The notes beneath the pieces were generated by a model. It searched no databases. It had not been told where the DNA came from and saw only the letters and a list, made by a program, of their open reading frames with translations. This document shows, in pieces, positions 9,065 to 15,635 of a stretch of 64,000 nucleotides of DNA. This DNA is from Dokdonella_A sp046347015 (GTDB lineage: Bacteria > Pseudomonadota > Gammaproteobacteria > Xanthomonadales > Rhodanobacteraceae): positions 1 through 64,000 of the forward strand of contig JAXMHA010000002.1 of NCBI GenBank assembly GCA_046347015.1, written 5' to 3'. The translations under genes were made by a program, and so were the position numbers. Within the stretch, counting starts at the first letter, position 1; each line of letters starts with the position of its first letter.

Positions 9065-9394
9065 ATGGGCGCCTTCCACAACCCTCCGCGCTGGAGGCAC
9101 GTGTCGCGCACCACGGCGATCGGCGCCTGCACGATCCTGCTTGGATTGCCGCTGGCCGCGCTCGCCGGTCCGGCCCGGACGGCCAGCCCGTATGCGCTTT
9201 CCGCTTCGGCCACGCTTGCGCCGGGAGCCACGAAGCAGTCGGGTGGCCACTTCAGCCTGTCGGCCGCGTTGAGCCAATCGCCATCGGCAGCACCAACGCC
9301 GAGTGGCGGCAACTTCACGTTGTCGGCGCGGCTCCAGGCGCAGCCACTCACGTGCGAGTCGGACCTGATCTTCGAGAACGGGTTCGACCCATAG
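9065..9394 (+). CDS. Small exported protein with internal repeats and IFENGFDP tail
   Basis: This 109-residue protein begins 1 nt after the stop of the S74 protein, with GGGGAGAG before its ATG, so it is the second gene of an operon. It has an N-terminal hydrophobic export signal (TTAIGACTILLGLPLAALA). The mature part is short and built from a repeated pattern: PYALSASATL, GGHFSLSAAL and GGNFTLSARL. It ends in CESDLIFENGFDP, the same C-terminal tail as the large secreted proteins at 47-62 kb. I do not recognise a family. The repeated strands followed by the tail suggest a small beta-structured exported protein; its pairing with a trimeric fibre is suggestive only. Confidence 0.75.
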   Translation: MGAFHNPPRWRHVSRTTAIGACTILLGLPLAALAGPARTASPYALSASATLAPGATKQSGGHFSLSAALSQSPSAAPTPSGGNFTLSARLQAQPLTCESDLIFENGFDP

Positions 9395-9436
9395 CGGCGA
9401 TGGCCGGCACGTGACCGGGAACAGGCTGCTGCCAAC

Positions 9437-9475
9437 GGAACGCCGGCGCCGCAATGCGCCGGCGTTCCACTCTTT
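9437..9475 (+). terminator. Terminator after the S74/small exported protein operon
   Basis: A perfect 13-bp stem (GGAACGCCGGCGC / GCGCCGGCGTTCC) with a 6-nt loop lies 42 nt after the last stop codon. The following ACTCTTTGCC is only weakly T-rich. It separates this operon from the sigma/kinase island. Confidence 0.7.
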
Positions 9476-9492
9476 GCCGTCGTCGGATGTAC

Positions 9493-9583
9493 GGAACGTT
9501 ACTTCCACGCGCGAATCACGCCGCATGATCCCGGCCCTTTACATTTGCGTTGACGTGTTCCAGGCGGTACTCCGATCCATAAT
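9493..9583 (+). promoter_or_regulatory. Candidate promoters of the sigma/kinase island
   Basis: Two signals lie before the first sigma gene. GGAACGT (9493-9499), followed after 16 nt by TCACG, resembles an ECF/sigma-E-type promoter and would fit autoregulation. CATAAT (9578-9583) resembles a housekeeping -10 box 32 nt before the GTG, without a convincing -35. A matching CATAAT followed by CGGCC sits at 18532 before the fourth sigma gene. Confidence 0.35.
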
Positions 9584-9615
9584 GCCGGCCGTCGCGCGCA
9601 ACGGAAGGTATTGCG

Positions 9616-10356
9616 GTGAGCCGGTTCGACACCACGCGCTGGAGTCTCGTGCTGAAGGCGCGCGGCGATTCATCCGAGGCCCGCGCGGCGCTCGACGTCC
9701 TGTGCCGGACGTACCGGCCGGCAGTGCTCGCGTACGTCCGCAGCCGTGGCTACCCGGCCGATGCCGCGGAGGATCTCACGCAGGGCTTCTTCCTGAAGTT
9801 CATCGACCAGGCCTGGCATGCCGGTGCGGACAGCGGCCGCGGGCGCTTTCGCGCGTACCTGCTGACGATGTTGCGCCGGCACCTGGTCCGTGCCGAACGG
9901 GAAGCGCACGCCCTGAAACGTGGCGGCGGAGCGTTCCTCGAACCATTCGACGAAGCGAACGCGACTGCTGCCGGCGACGACACGCCGGAACGAAGCTTCG
10001 AACGGGCGTGGGCGATCACGGTGCTCAGCCACGCACTGGCGCGCCTGCGTGGGGAAGCCGACCAGGTCGGCAAGCGGCCGTTGTTCGATGCCTTGCGGCA
10101 GTTCCTCATGGACCGTCCCGACGAAACCGAGTACACCCGCGTCGCGCAGGAACTCGGCATGCGCGTCAACACGCTGGCGGTGGCCGTGCACCGCCTGCGC
10201 CACCGGCTGCGCGAACTCGTGGAAGCCGAACTTGCGGACACCACGAGCTCGCACGACGACCTCGAAACGGAACTGCACGACCTGCACGGCGCTTTCGAAT
10301 TCGGCGCGTCGCGCGTCCTCGATGACCCGACGGCAGATCACGACCCCGAACATTGA
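9616..10356 (+). CDS. ECF-type RNA polymerase sigma factor (A-type, copy 1)
   Basis: The 246-residue protein has the ECF layout of region 2 plus region 4. Region 2 includes FDTTRWSLVLKAR, YVRSRGYPADAAEDLTQGFFLKF and GRFRAYLLTMLRRHL. Region 4 is a helix-turn-helix (EYTRVAQELGMRVNTLAVAVHRLRHRLREL). The TTRWS N-terminus is typical of ECF factors found beside Ser/Thr kinases rather than anti-sigma factors; EcfP with PknT in Vibrio is an established example. Here two sigma-like genes and a kinase follow in the same direction, and no anti-sigma gene is seen. GGAAGG 7 nt upstream supports the GTG start. Confidence 0.9.
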   Translation: MSRFDTTRWSLVLKARGDSSEARAALDVLCRTYRPAVLAYVRSRGYPADAAEDLTQGFFLKFIDQAWHAGADSGRGRFRAYLLTMLRRHLVRAEREAHALKRGGGAFLEPFDEANATAAGDDTPERSFERAWAITVLSHALARLRGEADQVGKRPLFDALRQFLMDRPDETEYTRVAQELGMRVNTLAVAVHRLRHRLRELVEAELADTTSSHDDLETELHDLHGAFEFGASRVLDDPTADHDPEH

Positions 10357-10374
10357 CTCCAGCGGTGCACGCAG

Positions 10375-11100
10375 ATGATCAGTCCCCGCCTTTCGGACAG
10401 CAGCTTCCCGGCCACGCGATGGTCGATGGTCACGCGGGTTTCCGCCTCCGGCAAGGCGTCGTCGGTCGAGGCACTCGGCGAACTCGGCCAGCGCTACCGC
10501 TACCCGGTGTACGCGTACGTGCGCAAATGCGGCCACGCGCCGGACATCGCCCGCGGCATCACCCAAGCGTTCCTGTCGCACCTGCACCGGCATGCCCGCG
10601 ACGCCATCGAACCATCGGACCGCGGCAAGTTCCGGCGCTTCCTGCTCGATCGCCTGCATGCATGGCTGGCCGACGACTGGACGCGGCTCGGCGAGGAAAA
10701 TGGCGAGGAACCCGCCGCGGCCGACCCGGAACTCGAATCCCGCTTCGCCCACGACATGGACCATGCCGGGTCGCCCGACGAAGCCTTCCAGCTCGGCTTC
10801 GCCATCGAGGTGCTGGCGCGTGCGCTCGATCGGCTGGCCGCCGAAGCCCGCGAAACCGGGCACGCCGACATGTACGAGGCGCTCGTGCGCTTTCTCGGCC
10901 GTGACGCGAGTCCGGCCGACCTCGAGCACGCCGCCGGCACGCTCGGCATCAAGTCGTTGACCGTCATGCTGGCACTGAAACGGCTGCGCAGCCGCCTGCG
11001 TGAACTCGCCGGGGACGAACTCGCCGACACCGTGGCATCGAGCGACGAACTGGCGGCGGAACAACAGGCGCTGCTGACGATCCTGCATGCGGTGAAGTGA
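10375..11100 (+). CDS. Divergent ECF sigma-like protein (B-type, copy 1)
   Basis: This 241-residue protein aligns with the A-type sigma factor over its whole length but is clearly diverged. Region 2 keeps ATRWSMVTRV and GKFRRFLLDRLHAWL, while the DLTQ core reads GITQAFL. The region-4 helix-turn-helix is degenerate (HAAGTLGIKSLTVMLALKRLRSRLREL), although the basic C-terminal helix is kept. It starts 18 nt after the A-type gene, and its TGA overlaps the GTG of the kinase by 4 nt. It could be a true sigma factor with altered specificity, or a sigma-like adaptor linking kinase and sigma. The second reading is my inference. Confidence 0.82.
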   Translation: MISPRLSDSSFPATRWSMVTRVSASGKASSVEALGELGQRYRYPVYAYVRKCGHAPDIARGITQAFLSHLHRHARDAIEPSDRGKFRRFLLDRLHAWLADDWTRLGEENGEEPAAADPELESRFAHDMDHAGSPDEAFQLGFAIEVLARALDRLAAEARETGHADMYEALVRFLGRDASPADLEHAAGTLGIKSLTVMLALKRLRSRLRELAGDELADTVASSDELAAEQQALLTILHAVK

Positions 11101-13991
11101 CCGTGCCCTCGGTGCCGGCCCCCGGTTCTCCCGCGCAACCATCCGGGCTGCCGGAGTGGATGACGGCGTCGGCCCGCCGGATCGCCTCGCTGGCGTTCGG
11201 AGGAGAGAACCTGGATCCGGCTGCCGTCACGCAGCTCCGCCACCTGGCGCTGCTGCCGGTTGATTCGCTCGAACTCGACCTGTCCGGCGCGGAACAGCGC
11301 GAGTTCGGCGACTACGAGTTGCTCGAACGCATTGGCGAAGGCGGCATGGGGGTCGTCTACCGCGCCCGCCAGAAGCGCCTCGACCGCGAAGTGGCGGTCA
11401 AGCTGCTCGCCGCCGGGCCGTGGGCTTCGCATGAATTCATCGAGCGGTTCAAGCGCGAGGCGCAGAACGCCGCGCGCATGCAGCATCCCAACATCGTCGC
11501 CATCTACGAAGTCGGCAGCGCGGACGAGCTCCAGTTCTTCAGCATGCGCCTCGTGCGCGGACGAAGCCTGGCCGCGGCGATCGAGGCCGCCGGACCGTTC
11601 GAACCGGTCCGCGCGGCGCGGCTCCTGCGGACCGTCGCCGAGGCCGTCGACTACGCGCACAGCCTCGGCGTGCTGCATCTCGACCTGAAACCCGCGAATG
11701 TACTGCTCGACGAAAATGAAGAACCGCTGGTCGCCGACTTCGGCCTCGCGCGGCGACTGGACGACCGGCGCAGCGCCGACAGCGACGAGGTCTCCGGCAC
11801 GCCGAGCTACATGGCGCCGGAGCAGGCCGACCCGCGCTCGCACCGCATCACCGCGGCGACGGATCTCTGGGGACTCGGCGCGATCCTGTACGAACTGGTC
11901 GCCGGCGCCCCGCCGTTCCGTTCCGTCAGCGCGCAGGAGACATTGCGCCAACTGCGCGAAGCCAACGTGCCGTCGCCACGTCGTTTCGCGCGCGCGCTGC
12001 CACGCGATCTCGAAGCCATCATCCTCAAATGCCTCGCGCGCAACCCCGCCGATCGCTATTCCTCCGCCCGGGCCTTGGCCGACGACCTCGGCCGCTTCGT
12101 CGAACACCGCGCCGTGCGCGCGCAACCACTCAACGTCCTGCAACAGGCCGAGCGCTGGATACGCCGCGAACCGCTGCTGGCCGGAGCGGCGATCACGATC
12201 GTCCTGGCACTCGGCATTGGCCTCGCGGCAGCGGCGACCCAGTGGCGTCGCGCGCGGCTGGACGCGAGCCGCGCGGACGCCGTGCGGGGGTTCCTTGTCA
12301 ACGTCTTCGATCAGGCCGCTCCGGACAAGGACAAGGGAAAGTCGATCTCGGCGCGGCAGTTGCTCGAAGTCGGCGAAAGGCAACTCGGCGGACAAGGCCG
12401 GCTGGATCCGAGCCTGCACGCCGACCTTGCCGGGTTGCTCGGCACGCTGTACTGGGACATCGGCGACTACGACCATGCCGAATCCCTGCTGCGGCAGACC
12501 CTGCGGCTCGTCGCCAGCGGCGGCGTCGCGGACAGCGTGCAGGCGCGTGTCCTGTTGCAGCAGGCCAAAGTCGACTTCGACCAGAATCGTTATGACTCGG
12601 CGATCGCCCACGCGCAGCGCGCGCTCGCCCTGGCCCGGCATTCCTCGCCATCGGCCCCGGACCTGGCCGGCGACGCCCAACGCACGATTGCCAGTGCCGA
12701 GATCGGCACTGGCCTCGCAGTCGAGGCGGACCGACGGCTTCGATCGACGCTCGCCGATGACCTGCGCCGGTTCGGCAAGGCCAGCCGCGAAGTCGCGTCC
12801 GACGAAGTGTGGCTCGGCGAGGCCCTGGTGGAGGAATCCAGGTTCGATCAAGCGGTCCCGATGTTGCGCGACGCGATCGCGGCGGCATCCGCGGCATTCG
12901 GATCGGGGAGCAGCGCGGCCCTCAATGCGATGGACCTCTTCGGGCGGGCCCTGCGCCTGCAGGGCCGGTATGCGCAGGCGGAAGCCATCATGCGCAAGGA
13001 TGTCGCGGGCACGGCCCTGCTGTACGGTCCCGACAGCAGCAACACGCTGACCGCAAGCTCGAACATGTTGATTGCGGTGGAGAGCCAGGGCCGTTACGCG
13101 GAAGCGCTGCAGGAACGCCTTGCGATGTTGCCGAAACAGGCGAAGCTGGTGCCCAACCACCCGGAAATACTTGCCTACGCCTACAAGAACATCGCCAGCG
13201 ATTACCTCGCGCTCGGCCGCCTGCACGAAGCCGAGACGGCCGCCAGGACCGCCTTGTCGACGTGGGCGCGGATCGAAGACGTCAGTCTCGAATGGAACAG
13301 CGTCGCGGCGAGGAACACCCTCGCCCTGGCGCTGCAGTACCAGGGCCGCTACGCCGAAGCGGAAGACGTGCTGCGCAAGACGGTGGAGATCCAGCGCGGT
13401 CACGAACGGCCCGGGTCGGTGTGGCTGAACCAGACACTGGGTCTCCTCGGCAACCTGCTGCGCCTCGAACGTCGGGACGCCGCTGCCGTGGCGCAGCTCC
13501 GCAGTGCGCTGGCGGAGCTCCCCGAAACGGCGAATCCGGTCCGCGCCGAATTGCAGGCGGCCCTCGCGGAAGCGGAACTCGATGCCGGCAATCCCGCGCA
13601 GGCCAGGATCGACGCCACCCACGCCATGGCGACCGCTCGCGATTCGCTGCCGGCCGGCAACATCCGGTTCGCGGCCATCGACTTCTCCCTCGCCCGCAGC
13701 GACCTCGCGGGGGGTGACGCCGCCGCGGCAATGCCCCTGCTGGACCATGCCCTGACCCTGCGCAGCGCGTCCCTGCCCGCGGATGATCCCCGCGTCCTCG
13801 AGGTGCAGGTGGAACGTGTCCAGGCCTTGGCGGCGCTCGGCCAGGCGCAGGAGTCGCAAGCCCTGCGACGCACCCTCGAACCGATCCTGGACCATGCCGC
13901 AACATCACGGCCCCATGCGCGCACGCTGCTGCAGCGCCTCGATCCGGTCGTGCCGACGAAACCGCAGGCAGCAACCGGCGCGCCGTTGTAA
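11097..13991 (+). CDS. Membrane Ser/Thr protein kinase with TPR sensor domain (kinase 1)
   Basis: The 964-residue protein holds a PknB-type kinase domain at about residues 72-340. The P-loop is IGEGGMGVV (79-87), the catalytic lysine is in VAVKLL (102), the catalytic loop is HLDLKPAN (194-201), DFG is at 214-216, and the activation segment includes SGTPSYMAPEQ. One membrane helix follows (361-381), and then about 580 residues of TPR-like helical repeats. The loop is HLD rather than HRD, so it belongs to the non-RD kinases. It starts with a GTG overlapping the stop of the B-type sigma gene. Kinase and TPR domains lie on opposite sides of the helix, suggesting a receptor with a periplasmic TPR sensor. 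Confidence 0.92.
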   Translation: MTVPSVPAPGSPAQPSGLPEWMTASARRIASLAFGGENLDPAAVTQLRHLALLPVDSLELDLSGAEQREFGDYELLERIGEGGMGVVYRARQKRLDREVAVKLLAAGPWASHEFIERFKREAQNAARMQHPNIVAIYEVGSADELQFFSMRLVRGRSLAAAIEAAGPFEPVRAARLLRTVAEAVDYAHSLGVLHLDLKPANVLLDENEEPLVADFGLARRLDDRRSADSDEVSGTPSYMAPEQADPRSHRITAATDLWGLGAILYELVAGAPPFRSVSAQETLRQLREANVPSPRRFARALPRDLEAIILKCLARNPADRYSSARALADDLGRFVEHRAVRAQPLNVLQQAERWIRREPLLAGAAITIVLALGIGLAAAATQWRRARLDASRADAVRGFLVNVFDQAAPDKDKGKSISARQLLEVGERQLGGQGRLDPSLHADLAGLLGTLYWDIGDYDHAESLLRQTLRLVASGGVADSVQARVLLQQAKVDFDQNRYDSAIAHAQRALALARHSSPSAPDLAGDAQRTIASAEIGTGLAVEADRRLRSTLADDLRRFGKASREVASDEVWLGEALVEESRFDQAVPMLRDAIAAASAAFGSGSSAALNAMDLFGRALRLQGRYAQAEAIMRKDVAGTALLYGPDSSNTLTASSNMLIAVESQGRYAEALQERLAMLPKQAKLVPNHPEILAYAYKNIASDYLALGRLHEAETAARTALSTWARIEDVSLEWNSVAARNTLALALQYQGRYAEAEDVLRKTVEIQRGHERPGSVWLNQTLGLLGNLLRLERRDAAAVAQLRSALAELPETANPVRAELQAALAEAELDAGNPAQARIDATHAMATARDSLPAGNIRFAAIDFSLARSDLAGGDAAAAMPLLDHALTLRSASLPADDPRVLEVQVERVQALAALGQAQESQALRRTLEPILDHAATSRPHARTLLQRLDPVVPTKPQAATGAPL

Positions 13992-14061
13992 TCGCCTGCG
14001 GCGAACGGCGAATCACTGATCGACACCGGCACTTCGCCGGCCCAGCACCGGGACCACCACC

Positions 14062-14715
14062 ATGCCGACCCATTTCAAGATCGAACCGCAACGGTCAGTC
14101 GCCAACCTCGACCTGTCGCCCGCGCACTCGGGCATCTTCACGCCGGGCATCGAAGCCATCGACATCCAGGAGGACGACGTGCGGCGCTTCAACGCGCTCG
14201 CCCGCAACCTGAACCCGGAAATGCCGGCGCTGACGATCGACCAACTCACCGGCGTCGCGCGACGCGTGTTGCGTACGGCGGCCGCGGGCGGGGAGTCGCC
14301 ATTCATCCGTTCGCGCCTGCGGCGCGCGGCCGAAATGCGCGCGATGGTGGCCGATGCGTCGTGGACGCTCGACGCGACGACCAGCGGACGCGTGCACGAG
14401 TTGCTGGCTTATCTCGACGGCCCCGGTGGCCTGATCCCCGACGACGTGCCGGTGATCGGCATGCTGGACGACGCGCTGCTGGTCGACATCGCGATGGATA
14501 CCCTGCGAGACGAACTGGACGATTACGCCGAATTCCGCCGCTATCGCCACGGCGAAGCCGTGCGCCTCGGCGTCGAGGACTCGGCCGTCGAGGCCGGGCG
14601 CGCGCAGTGGAACGAGGTGCGCGACGCCGAGCGGCGGCTCGAGCGGCAGTTGCACCGCGTGCGCCAGGGTGAATACGCGAGCTCGGCCGCGGAGCGGATC
14701 TTCCGCGTGTGCTGA
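14062..14715 (+). CDS. DUF1232 (YkvA-like) protein
   Basis: The 217-residue protein has one recognisable element, near residues 110-150: YLDGPGGLIPDDVPVIGMLDD followed by a hydrophobic run. This matches the DUF1232/YkvA pattern of PD-x-x-P-v-x-G-x-x-DD. YkvA-type proteins are small, probably membrane-associated and of unknown function. The rest is predicted helical and charged, with a strongly basic/acidic C-terminal helix (DAERRLERQLHRVRQGEY). It sits between two sigma-kinase units in the same direction, 70 nt after kinase 1 and 193 nt before the third sigma-like gene, so a role in the same pathway is possible but unproven. Confidence 0.75.
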   Translation: MPTHFKIEPQRSVANLDLSPAHSGIFTPGIEAIDIQEDDVRRFNALARNLNPEMPALTIDQLTGVARRVLRTAAAGGESPFIRSRLRRAAEMRAMVADASWTLDATTSGRVHELLAYLDGPGGLIPDDVPVIGMLDDALLVDIAMDTLRDELDDYAEFRRYRHGEAVRLGVEDSAVEAGRAQWNEVRDAERRLERQLHRVRQGEYASSAAERIFRVC

Positions 14716-14908
14716 AGCCATGCCCTGCGGCGCGGTATCCGGCAAGGGCCGGTCCGCGCCGCGACGCTCCGTCGCCGCCGATGGCCATCCGCGGATCCGC
14801 ACGGATGCATATGCAGCATGCCATTGCATTCCCGGGCACGAGCGGGGAAGCTGTCGTTGGCGGAAGTCCCGCCCCTTGGCGGGCTGCCTTGCGACGAGGA
14901 CGCTGCCG

Positions 14909-15634
14909 ATGAACGTAGCCACCGAAAAATCGGGATCGGGATTCCCGCAGTCGTATTGGTCGATCGTCGTGCAGCCGGACGCGTCCGCCGAGTCCGGGCG
15001 CGCGGCGCTCGGCAAGCTGTGCCGCCGCTACTGGCTTCCCGTCTACGCCCACGTCCGTCGCGCCGGCCACCCTCCTGCGATCGCGCAGGACATCACGCGG
15101 ACCTTCCTGCACCGGCTCGAGCAAGGCGCCATGACCGAAATGCCGCCGGCGCCGCGACCGCGTTTCCGCGACTACCTGCTCGGCAAACTGCACGACTTCC
15201 TCGCCGGAGACTGGCGCGAGCTGCAGGACGACGACGAAGATCCGGAGGATCCGCCGTTTGCCGGCCTCGAGGCGCGCTACCAGCGCGAATGCACGCACTG
15301 CGCGACTCCCGACGAAGCCTTCCAGTGCAGCTTCGCGAACGAAGTGATCACGCGCGCCATGGCGCGACTGCGCGAAGAAGCCGAGCACAACGGCCATGGC
15401 GACATGTACGACGCGCTGCTGCCCTACCTGTCGCGTGATCCGCAACCCGGCGACGTCGATGCGCTGGCGACGCGCCTCGACCGCCGCCCGCTTGCGCTGA
15501 TGGTCGCCCTGAAGCGGCTGCGGCAGCGCTTCCGCGAACTGGCGGGGCGCGAGCTTTCGGATACGGTCAGCTCATCCGGCGAACTCGCCGACGAACAACG
15601 GACGTTGCACGCGATCCTGCGCTCGGTCCGTTGA
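14909..15634 (+). CDS. Divergent ECF sigma-like protein (B-type, copy 2)
   Basis: At 241 residues this has exactly the length of the first B-type protein and shares its pattern: QSYWSIVVQP, YVPVYAHVRRAGHPPAIAQDITRTFL-like core (here LPVYAHVRRAGHPP), RFRDYLLGKLHDFLAGDW, and the terminal ELSDTVSSSGELADEQ segment. The region-4 helix-turn-helix is again degenerate (ATRLDRRPLALMVALKRLRQRFREL). The ATG at 14909 has GAGGA upstream. The earlier in-frame start at 14669 adds an unlike, low-quality extension and is rejected. The stop is one base before the ATG of kinase 2, so every B-type gene is joined to a kinase. Confidence 0.82.
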   Translation: MNVATEKSGSGFPQSYWSIVVQPDASAESGRAALGKLCRRYWLPVYAHVRRAGHPPAIAQDITRTFLHRLEQGAMTEMPPAPRPRFRDYLLGKLHDFLAGDWRELQDDDEDPEDPPFAGLEARYQRECTHCATPDEAFQCSFANEVITRAMARLREEAEHNGHGDMYDALLPYLSRDPQPGDVDALATRLDRRPLALMVALKRLRQRFRELAGRELSDTVSSSGELADEQRTLHAILRSVR

Positions 15635-15635
15635 C

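Noticed and set aside
10500..13895. Minus-strand open frame of 1131 codons opposite kinase 1
   Set aside because: It mirrors the kinase and TPR codons and has no start context or domain. The plus-strand kinase has clear catalytic motifs.
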